DNA from: Tomocerus qinae
Taxonomy: Eukaryota > Arthropoda > Collembola > Entomobryomorpha > Tomoceridae
Reading direction: 5' to 3'
DNA length: 64,000 bases
NCBI GenBank assembly: GCA_020055645.1
Contig: JAECZT010000011.1
Location: forward strand, 248,001 to 312,000
Under the pieces are notes generated by a model, which had not been told where the DNA came from, ran no database searches, and saw only the letters and a list, made by a program, of their open reading frames with translations. Shown here piece by piece: positions 14,101 through 26,166 of the stretch. The first letter of the stretch is position 1. Every line of letters starts with the position of its first letter. The position numbers and the translations under genes are program-made.

Positions 14101-17100
14101 CGGATTATCAATCGCGTGGGGCTTAAGTGACTGGAATAAATGATTGATACGCGGCATGTTCAAACTACTTTAGTGTTTCATAGTCATAGATCATTAATAA
14201 AGGTCTACAAGTTAATAAAACAGGGGAAAATGTACAAAAATTCAAGAAAAATTGGCAATTTTGGATTCATGAATAGTAATATTATTAAATTCGATAATAA
14301 ATACATCGATGGCACCAGCATGTGTAGGTCTTGACAAAATTTGAAAGAATTCTGAGCACTTTTACGAAAATCGATTTGGGCTTACTGCTTCCATCTTATG
14401 AAGTCCATGAAATTGCTGACTGGCCGGATTATCAATCGCGTGGGGCTTAAGTGACTGGAATAAATGATTGATACGCGGCATGTTCAAACTACTTTAGTGT
14501 TTCATAGTCATAGATCATTAATAAAGGTCTACAAGTTAATAAAACAGGGGAAAATGTACAAAAATTCAAGAAAAATTGGCAATTTTGGATTCATAAATTT
14601 CAATATTATTAAATTCGATAATAAATACATCGATGGCATGAGCATGTGTAGGTCTTGACAAAATTTGAAAGAATTCTGAGCACTTTTACGAAAATCGATT
14701 TGGGCTTACTGCTTCCATCTTATGAAGTCCATGAAATTGCTGACTGGCCGGATTATCAATCGCGTGGGGCTTAAGTGACTGGAATAAATGATTGATACGC
14801 GGCATGTTCAAACTACTTTAGTGTTTCATAGTCATAGATCATTAATAAAGGTCTACAAGTTAATAAAACAGGGGAAAATGTACAAAAATTCAAGAAAAAT
14901 TGGCAATTTTGGATTCATAAATTTCAATATTATTAAATTCGATAATAAATACATCGATGGCACCAGCATGTGTAGGTCTTGACAAAATTTGAAAGAATTC
15001 TGAGCACTTTTACGAAAATCGATTTGGGCTTACTGCTTCCATCTTATGAAGTCCATGAAATTGCTGACTGGCCGGATTATCAATCGCGTGGGGCTTAAGT
15101 GACTGGAATAAATGATTGATACGCGGCATGTTCAAACTACTTTAGTGTTTCATAGTCATAGATCATTAATAAAGGTCTACAAGTTAATAAAACAGGGGAA
15201 AATGTACAAAAATTCAAGAAAAATTGGCAATTTTGGATTCATAAATTTCAATATTATTAAATTCGATAATAAATACATCGATGGCACCAGCATGTGTAGG
15301 TCTTGACAAAATTTGAAAGAATTCTGAGCACTTTTACGAAAATCGATTTGGGCTTACTGCTTCCATCTTATGAAGTCCATGAAATTGCTGACTGGCCGGA
15401 TTATCAATCGCGTGGGGCTTAAGTGACTGGAATAAATGATTGATACGCGGCATGTTCAAACTACTTTAGTGTTTCATAGTCATAGATCATTAATAAAGGT
15501 CTACAAGTTAATAAAACAGGGGAAAATGTACAAAAATTCAAGAAAAATTGGCAATTTTGGATTCATGAATAGTAATATTATTAAATTCGATAATAAATAC
15601 ATCGATGGCATGAGCATGTGTAGGTCTTGACAAAATTTGAAAGAATTCTGAGCACTTTTACGAAAATCGATTTGGGCTTACTGCTTCCATCTTATGAAGT
15701 CCATGAAATTGCTGACTGGCCGGATTATCAATCGCGTGGGGCTTAAGTGACTGGAATAAATGATTGATACGCGGCATGTTCAAACTACTTTAGTGTTTCA
15801 TAGTCATAGATCATTAATAAAGGTCTACAAGTTAATAAAACAGGGGAAAATGTACAAAAATTCAAGAAAAATTGGCAATTTTGGATTCATAAATTTCAAT
15901 ATTATTAAATTCGATAATAAATACATCGATGGCACCAGCATGTGTAGGTCTTGACAAAATTTGAAAGAATTCTGAGCACTTTTACGAAAATCGATTTGGG
16001 CTTACTGCTTCCATCTTATGAAGTCCATGAAATTGCTGACTGGCCGGATTATCAATCGCGTGGGGCTTAAGTGACTGGAATAAATGATTGATACGCGGCA
16101 TGTTCAAACTACTTTAGTGTTTCATAGTCATAGATCATTAATAAAGGTCTACAAGTTAATAAAACAGGGGAAAATGTACAAAAATTCAAGAAAAATTGGC
16201 AATTTTGGATTCATGAATAGTAATATTATTAAATTCGATAATAAATACATCGATGGCATGAGCATGTGTAGGTCTTGACAAAATTTGAAAGAATTCTGAG
16301 CACTTTTACGAAAATCGATTTGGGCTTACTGCTTCCATCTTATGAAGTCCATGAAATTGCTGACTGGCCGGATTATCAATCGCGTGGGGCTTAAGTGACT
16401 GGAATAAATGATTGATACGCGGCATGTTCAAACTACTTTAGTGTTTCATAGTCATAGATCATTAATAAAGGTCTACAAGTTAATAAAACAGGGGAAAATG
16501 TACAAAAATTCAAGAAAAATTGGCAATTTTGGATTCATAAATTTCAATATTATTAAATTCGATAATAAATACATCGATGGCACCAGCATGTGTAGGTCTT
16601 GACAAAATTTGAAAGAATTCTGAGCACTTTTACGAAAATCGATTTGGGCTTACTGCTTCCATCTTATGAAGTCCATGAAATTGCTGACTGGCCGGATTAT
16701 CAATCGCGTGGGGCTTAAGTGACTGGAATAAATGATTGATACGCGGCATGTTCAAACTACTTTAGTGTTTCATAGTCATAGATCATTAATAAAGGTCTAC
16801 AAGTTAATAAAACAGGGGAAAATGTACAAAAATTCAAGAAAAATTGGCAATTTTGGATTCATAAATTTCAATATTATTAAATTCGATAATAAATACATCG
16901 ATGGCACCAGCATGTGTAGGTCTTGACAAAATTTGAAAGAATTCTGAGCACTTTTACGAAAATCGATTTGGGCTTACTGCTTCCATCTTATGAAGTCCAT
17001 GAAATTGCTGACTGGCCGGATTATCAATCGCGTGGGGCTTAAGTGACTGGAATAAATGATTGATACGCGGCATGTTCAAACTACTTTAGTGTTTCATAGT

Positions 17101-20100
17101 CATAGATCATTAATAAAGGTCTACAAGTTAATAAAACAGGGGAAAATGTACAAAAATTCAAGAAAAATTGGCAATTTTGGATTCATGAATAGTAATATTA
17201 TTAAATTCGATAATAAATACATCGATGGCATGAGCATGTGTAGGTCTTGACAAAATTTGAAAGAATTCTGAGCACTTTTACGAAAATCGATTTGGGCTTA
17301 CTGCTTCCATCTTATGAAGTCCATGAAATTGCTGACTGGCCGGATTATCAATCGCGTGGGGCTTAAGTGACTGGAATAAATGATTGATACGCGGCATGTT
17401 CAAACTACTTTAGTGTTTCATAGTCATAGATCATTAATAAAGGTCTACAAGTTAATAAAACAGGGGAAAATGTACAAAAATTCAAGAAAAATTGGCAATT
17501 TTGGATTCATAAATTTCAATATTATTAAATTCGATAATAAATACATCGATGGCACCAGCATGTGTAGGTCTTGACAAAATTTGAAAGAATTCTGAGCACT
17601 TTTACGAAAATCGATTTGGGCTTACTGCTTCCATCTTATGAAGTCCATGAAATTGCTGACTGGCCGGATTATCAATCGCGTGGGGCTTAAGTGACTGGAA
17701 TAAATGATTGATACGCGGCATGTTCAAACTACTTTAGTGTTTCATAGTCATAGATCATTAATAAAGGTCTACAAGTTAATAAAACAGGGGAAAATGTACA
17801 AAAATTCAAGAAAAATTGGCAATTTTGGATTCATAAATTTCAATATTATTAAATTCGATAATAAATACATCGATGGCACCAGCATGTGTAGGTCTTGACA
17901 AAATTTGAAAGAATTCTGAGCACTTTTACGAAAATCGATTTGGGCTTACTGCTTCCATCTTATGAAGTCCATGAAATTGCTGACTGGCCGGATTATCAAT
18001 CGCGTGGGGCTTAAGTGACTGGAATAAATGATTGATACGCGGCATGTTCAAACTACTTTAGTGTTTCATAGTCATAGATCATTAATAAAGGTCTACAAGT
18101 TAATAAAACAGGGGAAAATGTACAAAAATTCAAGAAAAATTGGCAATTTTGGATTCATGAATAGTAATATTATTAAATTCGATAATAAATACATCGATGG
18201 CATGAGCATGTGTAGGTCTTGACAAAATTTGAAAGAATTCTGAGCACTTTTACGAAAATCGATTTGGGCTTACTGCTTCCATCTTATGAAGTCCATGAAA
18301 TTGCTGACTGGCCGGATTATCAATCGCGTGGGGCTTAAGTGACTGGAATAAATGATTGATACGCGGCATGTTCAAACTACTTTAGTGTTTCATAGTCATA
18401 GATCATTAATAAAGGTCTACAAGTTAATAAAACAGGGGAAAATGTACAAAAATTCAAGAAAAATTGGCAATTTTGGATTCATAAATTTCAATATTATTAA
18501 ATTCGATAATAAATACATCGATGGCACCAGCATGTGTAGGTCTTGACAAAATTTGAAAGAATTCTGAGCACTTTTACGAAAATCGATTTGGGCTTACTGC
18601 TTCCATCTTATGAAGTCCATGAAATTGCTGACTGGCCGGATTATCAATCGCGTGGGGCTTAAGTGACTGGAATAAATGATTGATACGCGGCATGTTCAAA
18701 CTACTTTAGTGTTTCATAGTCATAGATCATTAATAAAGGTCTACAAGTTAATAAAACAGGGGAAAATGTACAAAAATTCAAGAAAAATTGGCAATTTTGG
18801 ATTCATGAATAGTAATATTATTAAATTCGATAATAAATACATCGATGGCATGAGCATGTGTAGGTCTTGACAAAATTTGAAAGAATTCTGAGCACTTTTA
18901 CGAAAATCGATTTGGGCTTACTGCTTCCATCTTATGAAGTCCATGAAATTGCTGACTGGCCGGATTATCAATCGCGTGGGGCTTAAGTGACTGGAATAAA
19001 TGATTGATACGCGGCATGTTCAAACTACTTTAGTGTTTCATAGTCATAGATCATTAATAAAGGTCTACAAGTTAATAAAACAGGGGAAAATGTACAAAAA
19101 TTCAAGAAAAATTGGCAATTTTGGATTCATAAATTTCAATATTATTAAATTCGATAATAAATACATCGATGGCACCAGCATGTGTAGGTCTTGACAAAAT
19201 TTGAAAGAATTCTGAGCACTTTTACGAAAATCGATTTGGGCTTACTGCTTCCATCTTATGAAGTCCATGAAATTGCTGACTGGCCGGATTATCAATCGCG
19301 TGGGGCTTAAGTGACTGGAATAAATGATTGATACGCGGCATGTTCAAACTACTTTAGTGTTTCATAGTCATAGATCATTAATAAAGGTCTACAAGTTAAT
19401 AAAACAGGGGAAAATGTACAAAAATTCAAGAAAAATTGGCAATTTTGGATTCATAAATTTCAATATTATTAAATTCGATAATAAATACATCGATGGCACC
19501 AGCATGTGTAGGTCTTGACAAAATTTGAAAGAATTCTGAGCACTTTTACGAAAATCGATTTGGGCTTACTGCTTCCATCTTATGAAGTCCATGAAATTGC
19601 TGACTGGCCGGATTTTCAATCGCATGGGGCTTAAGTGACTGGAATAAATGATTGATACGCGGCATGTTCAAACTACTTTAGTGTTTCATAGTCATAGATC
19701 ATTAATAAAGGTCTACAAGTTAATAAAACAGGGGAAAATGTACAAAAATTCAAGAAAAATTGGCAATTTTGGATTCATAAATTTCAATATTATTAAATTC
19801 GATAATAAATACATCGATGGCACCAGCATGTGTAGGTCTTGACAAAATTTGAAAGAATTCTGAGCACTTTTACGAAAATCGATTTGGGCTTACTGCTTCC
19901 ATCTTATGAAGTCCATGAAATTGCTGACTGGCCGGATTATCAATCGCGTGGGGCTTAAATGACTGGAATAAATGATTGATACGCGGCATGTTCAAACTAC
20001 TTTAGTGTTTCATAGTCATAGATCATTAATAAAGGTCTACAAGTTAATAAAACAGGGGAAAATGTACAAAAATTCAAGAAAAATTGGCAATTTTGGATTC

Positions 20101-20484
20101 ATGAATAGTAATATTATTAAATTCGATAAAAAATACATCGATGGCATGAGCATGTGTAGGTCTTGACAAAATTTGAAAGAATTCTGAGCACTTTTACGAA
20201 AATCGATTTGGGCTTACTGCTTCCATCTTATGAAGTCCATGAAATTGCTGACTGGCCGGATTATCAATCGCGTGGGGCTTAAGTGACTGGAATAAATGAT
20301 TGATACGCGGCATGTTCAAACTACTTTAGTGTTTCATAGTCATAGATCATTAATAAAGGTCTACAAGTTAATAAAACAGGGGAAAATGTACAAAAATTCA
20401 AGAAAAATTGGCAATTTTGGATTCATAAATTTCAATATTATTAAATTCGATAATAAATACATCGATGGCACCAGCATGTGTAGG
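2145..20484 (+). repeat. 324-bp satellite array, main segment (about 57 monomers)
   Basis: Continuous 324-bp monomers from 2152 to the BEL/Pao insertion, all in the same orientation and without one register slip. Monomers are almost identical outside the two type-defining sites. Main types are AAATTTC+GGCACC, GAATAGT+GGCATG and a mixed AAATTTC+GGCATG; rarer chimeras lie at 10576 (AAATAGT+GGCATG) and 14140 (GAATAGT+GGCACC). The rare type first seen at 573 returns at 8632. Every monomer carries one 64-codon frame (for example 2152-2346), best explained by homogenisation rather than coding. Near the right end slightly divergent monomers appear (19614 GGATTTTCAATCGCATG, 19972). Confidence 0.97.
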
Positions 20485-20855
20485 TGTTGTGGCGCTTGCC
20501 ATGGGGTGGTGAAGTATGATATGTGATAAAAATTATGTCGTCTTTTTCTGACCCTTGACCTGGAAAGCCCGAACGGTGCAAGGATAATTAAAGAGTGATC
20601 AAGTCCAAAAAACCAGAGAATGTGAATTTTAACTATATTTATTCACATTCACACAATTAATTGGGGAGAAGCTCCAAAACAGACACCTTACTCCTACGAA
20701 TATCAAACAAGTTCTCTTAAATTAACGGACAACATCGTCCTTCTAGCAAAGGCAAAAGAGCAATGAGTCTGCGCGCTTCTTTCAACTTAGAAACGTTTTA
20801 CAAAATGCATTCTTAAATTATACATTACATTTACTTGCGTCTACGCGGCGCAACA
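20485..20855 (-). repeat. BEL/Pao 3' LTR
   Basis: A 371-bp direct repeat of 25796-26166, bounded by TG and CA in element orientation. On the minus strand it follows the polypurine tract and begins TGTTGCGCCGCG. It differs from its partner at about two positions. Confidence 0.94.
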
Positions 20856-20870
20856 TAGTCCCCCCTTGAA
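20856..20870 (-). other. Polypurine tract of the BEL/Pao element
   Basis: On the minus strand TCAAGGGGGGACTA immediately precedes the 3' LTR. A purine run at this position is the plus-strand primer site of LTR retroelements. Confidence 0.8.
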
Positions 20871-21141
20871 ATACCCATATTTCAAAACAATTAAAAAACA
20901 AAAGAGAATTTCAAGAAGATTCATACATAACATTAATTCTAAAAGTTAAGTATAATATTACATAATAAAGTAAGCACTTCTTAAAACTATGTAATTCTAT
21001 TCATCTAAATTACTTAACAAAATCATATCAAATAATAAGTAATCTACATTAAACATTTGATTCAAACAAACATTAACATTAAATATAAATAATAATGAGA
21101 TGTGCACTTACAGCACAGTTTCATTAAATACTTCAATTAAT

Positions 21142-22113
21142 TTACTCAATCGGTAAAAGACACAACTTGGTAATTGGACGTTTACAGATGGTGTGCTGCG
21201 ACAGATTTGAAGTAGCAACTTGAATCTTCGCCACACGAACCTTTCCATCTTCTCCTGGGTATATCTCAATAACCCGTCCCATCTTCCACTGAAGAGGATT
21301 ATCCTTGATTTGGTCATCTTTGATCAAAACAATTTTCCCAACAGCGACATTCTGATGTTCACTCCACCATTTCGGTCGCTGCTGCAATCTGGTCAGGTGT
21401 TCAGCGCTCCAGCGTTTCCAAAACTGTTGAAACATCTGCTGCAACATCTGCCAACGCGATAGCTTGTTCATTTGTAAATGGGTCAAGTCTGGTTCCGGTA
21501 CAGCTGTCAATGGTCTCCCAATTAAAAAATGTCCTGGAGTCAGAGCAGCTATCTCGTCCGGATCTACAGATAAAGGGGTTAAAGGTCTTGAATTAAGACA
21601 CGCCTCTATCTGCTTTAAAATCGTTAACATCTCCTCAAAGTTCAGAAGCTGAGTTCCAATAACCCGCTTAAGATGGAACTTCATGGACTTCACGCCCGCC
21701 TCCCACAGACCTCCGTGATGAGCAGAAGCTGGTGCGTTGAAATGCCATGCAATTCCTTGATTAGATCCAAATTTTTCTAATTTCTCTTGATTAGTTTTCT
21801 CTTGGAACATCTTCATGAATTCCTTTAATTCATGGTCAGCACCCACAAAGTTAGATCCGCAATCGCTATACACGTCAGACGGCTTCCCTCTGGTGGCCAC
21901 AAATCTTTTAAAGGTTCCCAAAAATGACTCAGTAGTCATATCACCAACTGGTTCCAAGTGAATCGACCTAGTAGCAAAACAAACAAAAATTGCCACATAG
22001 GCTTTATACTTTATGGGGTTTCTTCCCTTTGCATTCTTCAGAGTAAAGGGTCCCGCATAGTCAACTCCGCAATGAGTAAAAGTCAGTCCACGCCAAAATA
22101 TCTTCAAGATCAA
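21142..22113 (-). pseudogene. BEL/Pao pol, integrase part (fossil)
   Basis: A 323-codon region carrying the integrase core of a BEL/Pao element. CGVDYAGPF lies near residue 18, SDCGSNFVGA near residue 85 and the SAHHGGLWEAGVKS motif near residue 135, all typical of the rve-type core. It is followed by a C-terminal block (KIVLIKDD...PLQWKMGRVIEIYPGEDG) that matches the DUF5641 domain attached to BEL/Pao integrases. In a working relative the integrase joins element cDNA into host DNA as part of a longer gag-pol polyprotein. This copy is part of a broken element, so no host function is proposed. Confidence 0.9.
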
Positions 22114-25100
22114 TTGTCAAGGCCTCCTTGACATTCTTCATCAATCTGGTAAGTAGCACAGCACCACATAGTTCCAATCGGGCTAATGTGATCTGCTTCA
22201 CAGGTGCAACCTTCGTCTTGGCTGCTAACAGTCTTGTTTGTGTAAATCCATTTACATCTCTCGCTCTGAGATAGACTACAGCCGCGTAAGCCTTCTCAGA
22301 AGCGTCACAAAATCCAAGAAGCTGAAACTTGTCTTCTTCACTCGAACCACAATGTCTTGGAATTTTGATATTCTGAATTTTCTTCAACTCTCCTGAAAAT
22401 TCCCTCCAAAAGAGCGTATCTTCCTCAGGTAATTCTTGATCCCAGTCAAGGTCACTTTTCCACAAATGCTGTAGAAATATTTTTGCATTCACTATAACTG
22501 GCGCTAACAGGCCCAAAGGATCAAAGATCTTTGCTGTCTCGGACAAAATCTTTCTTTTTGTAGTCGCAGGAACTTCTGGAACACAAACAGTAAATGAAAA
22601 GTCATCAGATGCTGGGTTCCAAGACAATCCCAACGTTTTCACAGTATTGTCAACGTCAATCTTCAATGGAAGTTTTGTCTCCCTCAAATCTGGTGGCAAG
22701 GCTTCCAAAATCTTCGATGAGTTTGAAGACCACTTCCTCAACTCAAATCTTCCTAGCTCCAACAATTTCACTAGGTCCTCTTGCAATTTTTGAGCTTTGT
22801 CTTCTCTTGACACACTCGTGATAAGGTCATCTACATAAAAATCTCTTTTCACCACTTCTGAGGCTTCCGGAAATTTCACTTTTTCATAATCTGCAAGCTG
22901 CTGAACTGACTTCACAGCTTGATACGGCGCTGAGGCAGTCCCAAACGTCGCAGTCATCAGTCTGTAATCTTCAATCGGATCACTTACACTTCGTCGCCAA
23001 ACTATCCGTTGATAATCTGCGTCGAGTGTATTCATCTTAACTTGGCGGTACATCTTCGCGATGTCTGCGCTCAAGGCTATCTTGTATTGTCTGAAACGAA
23101 TTAAAATATTAGTAAGATCGTCCTGCAGTCTAGGCCCGATCATCAAGTTTGCATTAAGTGACACTCCAGTCGACGATTTCGCTGAGGCATCGAAAACTAC
23201 TCGTAGTTTTGTAGTTGTACTGCTTGGCTTTTCTACTCCATGATGAGGCATGTAGTAGACTTCCTTCTTTGGTGAAAGTTCTGACTCTGGCACTTTCTCC
23301 ATATGTCCAAGGTCTAAATACTCTTGGATTACTTCGTTGTATATTTTTGATTTTTCAGGATAATTGGCTAGTCTTCTCTCCATCATATTTAGACGTTTAA
23401 TGGCAGTAGATCTGGACTCACCAATTGGTTTCTTCTCATCTTTAAAAGGAAGTTGAACGACAAATCTTCCATCTGCTTCTCGAGCATGCGTCTTTGCAAA
23501 GTGATCTTCACATTGCTGTTCTTCTTTTGTTAGAAACTTCCGGCCAGGCACTTCTTCGACCTCCCAGAATCTCTGCAAATCTTCATTTAAATCACATGTA
23601 AGATGATGAAAATGAACGGCTTCATGTTGTATATTATTTCTGTATTTTCCTAAGAGTATCCATCCCAGTTCCGATTCTCTGGCGTATGGAGTACCTTCAG
23701 GTCCTTTTATTTTCTTGGTTCCAATGATATCTTCATAGATATCTGCTCCCAGTAAAACGTCAATGCTTCCTGGTTCGAAATACTTCGGATCGGCGAGCTG
23801 AAGACCCTTGATATGGTTCCAGTTCGACGTATCAATTCTGTTATGAGGCAAAATACCTGTAATATTTTTCATAATTTGTACCTCAATGTCGAAATTATTC
23901 GGTTTGTGGATAGAGCCAAATTTGAATTCTGCGCCCTTCCCCAAGGTATTCACTTCAGAATTTCCAATGCCTGACATCGAAATCTGAATGGGATGTAGCT
24001 TCAAACCAAGCTTCGTTGCAAGTTTCTGAGTGATCAGACTGCTTTGGGACCCACTGTCCAACAACGCACGACAAATCACATCTTGATTTTTACTATTCTT
24101 TGTTTTAATCAACGCCGTAGCCAATAATGTTCTCGAGATTTTGTGATTTCCAAAATTATTGCTTACGTGTAGATTAGCAGGCTTATCTTCCTTTTCCTCA
24201 GAAGATTTCGTCTCTTGTTCAATTTTCTTTCTTGAATCACCCTTAGTCGAATCCAGATGAATCATAGTATTGTGGTCATCGTGACACACTCTACAATTAT
24301 ATTTTGAGGTACAGTCCGGTGACCGATGATCAGTTCCAAAGCACTTGAAGCATCCACCATTCTTTCTTATGACCTCTTTTCTTGCTGTCGGAGATAATTT
24401 TCTGAAATCTTCACAGCGATAAACTGGATGTTTTAACTGGCACATCAAACAACACTTACTTGATGAATGATGAATAGTTGTTGTGAACTTCTTCTCTTCC
24501 GAAGATCCACTAGTCTTATTGTTGAAAGTTTTCGGCTTGGTTCCTCCAGCAGCAGCAGCTCTGGCCTGAGCAATCATAAAATCTGTAAACTTCTTAATAG
24601 TTGGTATCTCATCAGGTGCCAACTTCTTCTCCCACTCAATTCTGGAGTCTGTATCCAACTTTCTTGAGATGAGATAAATGACGATCGAATCCCACTTTTG
24701 CTTATCTGTCAACTTCAAAATGTCGAGAGCACGATCACATCTTTCTGTAGAGTCACTAAAATTCTTTAATGACGTAGGGTTTAACTGTTGAACTTGCTGT
24801 AAGGAAAACAGTTTATCAAAATGAGACTTAATAATGTCTCTAGTTACTTCATATCTATTTTTCAAAATGTCCCATGCTTGATTATAGTTGACATCAGTCA
24901 CAGGCACATCCTTGATCAATGATGCAGGCTCTCCTTGCAAGCATCCTTTCAAATATTGAAGCTTCTGGCACCCAGATAACTTCGCACTGTTGTGTATCGA
25001 AGACACGAACAAATCTTTAAATGACAGCCAATCTTGAGTGTCACCTTTAAACTGGGGTATCTCTATCTTCGGAAGCTTGACATCTGCCGTCGCTCCAGTT

Positions 25101-25411
25101 GCACCCGCAGCTGCTGATGGACTTGGATATGTAGACTTCAAATCTGCAATCTTGATACTAAGTTTATGCAATTTATTCTGAACTGTGGTAATTTCAGCTG
25201 CTTCTTTATCAAACTCCTTGGCGTCTATTGCAACAGCACTACAATCCATCAGTAATTTATTGCATTCGGATTTCATATCCATTACTTCTTTTTCGCATGC
25301 TAAGATTTCATTGAGCGGTGGGGGATTAGCGACGTCGAAAAAGGCGACCAAATTCTCCACCCTCTTCATATTATGTATTAAAGCACGCCGGTGTCTCTGA
25401 ACGGCATCCAT
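22061..25411 (-). pseudogene. BEL/Pao gag-pol, gag to RNase H part (fossil)
   Basis: A 1116-codon region with parts in BEL/Pao order. The gag-like DUF1759 region is at about residues 110-290 (LPKIEIPQFKGD near 113). Cysteine/histidine zinc knuckles lie at about 320-385. The aspartic protease is at about 430-560 with DSGS near 452. The reverse transcriptase is at about 700-930 with LRVVFDASAKS near 736 and YVDD near 859. An RNase H-like start is near 1030 (LLGFCDASEKAY). The start codon lies about 385 bp inside the 5' LTR. The family makes one polyprotein that packages and copies the element RNA. The copy is part of a broken element. Confidence 0.93.
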
Positions 25412-25777
25412 TGCTACTCCAAACGCTCACAAATGGATTATCTTGATTTAATCTTCAAATTGCACTTTGACCTTCTATGTCGCGGTGCAGCCTCAAGTAA
25501 CCAAATTCACTGGCAGCCTTGTACAGGTGACAACTGCAATCTTGCTCCAGTAATCTTGTTACAATTTCAATCTTCTAACGCAACAACTACGGTTGACGTT
25601 AAACAGGACACTTGTTTGATGAACGACTATCAATGATCACTATAGACTGAAAGCCTAGCGCACTTTCAATCATCAAATTTTCAATTTTAATGTTCAAAAT
25701 GTTAGTTTTATCACTAATCACACAAATATCTCACCGTACAGTACGAATATCCAAAAAATCACTGTTTCACTGGTTAT

Positions 25778-25795
25778 CCGGTTCGATCAGGACCA
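25778..25795 (-). other. Primer-binding site of the BEL/Pao element
   Basis: On the minus strand TGGTCCTGATCGAACCGG directly follows the 5' LTR. Its complement ends in CCA and contains GGTTCGA, the look of a tRNA 3' end with its T-loop. The tRNA species is not assigned. Confidence 0.8.
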
Positions 25796-26166
25796 TGATG
25801 TGGCGCTTGCCATGGGGTGGTGAAGTATGATATGTGATAAAAATTATGTCGTCTTTTTCTGACCCTTGACCTGGAAAGCCCGAACGGTGCAAGGATAATT
25901 AAAGAGTGATCAAGTCCAAAAAACCAGAGAATGTGAATTTTAACTATATTTATTCACATTCACACAATTAATTGGGGAGAAGCTCCAAAACAGACACCTT
26001 ACTCCTACGAATATCAAAAAAGTTCTCTTAAATTAACGGACAACATCGTCCTTCTAGCAAAGGCAAAAGAGCAATGAGTCTGCGCGCTTCTTTCAACTTA
26101 GAAACGTTTTACAAAATGCATTCTTAAATTATACATTACATTTACTTGCGTCTACGCGGCGCAACA
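25796..26166 (-). repeat. BEL/Pao 5' LTR
   Basis: A 371-bp partner of 20485-20855, next to the primer-binding site and followed on the plus strand by the second GTAGG target duplication and satellite sequence in the expected register. Confidence 0.94.

Larger units (their letters stand above)
20485..26166 (-). mobile_element. BEL/Pao LTR retrotransposon (fossil copy, young)
   Basis: A full-span element of 5682 bp lies on the minus strand inside a satellite monomer. It has 371-bp LTRs at both ends (TGTTGCGCC...CA when read on the minus strand), a tRNA-type primer-binding site, a polypurine tract and gag-pol coding regions of the BEL/Pao family. A 5-bp target duplication GTAGG flanks it (20480-20484 and 26167-26171), as expected for BEL/Pao. 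The two LTRs differ at only about two positions that I can see, so the insertion is recent. The coding region looks broken, with about one break, so this copy is treated as a fossil. Confidence 0.95.

Noticed and set aside
249-20526. 64-codon ORF in nearly every 324-bp monomer (MIDTRHVQTTLVFHSH...)
   Set aside because: It is copied with the monomer. Intergenic and frame parts are equally conserved, no start context, splice or terminal signal is evident, and some distal copies (27603, 29223) carry an in-frame TAA. Homogenisation explains its persistence.
21220-25636. Plus-strand ORFs across the BEL/Pao element and a minus-strand ORF at 21108
   Set aside because: They are shadows of the element's minus-strand coding regions or short frames around its untranslated ends.
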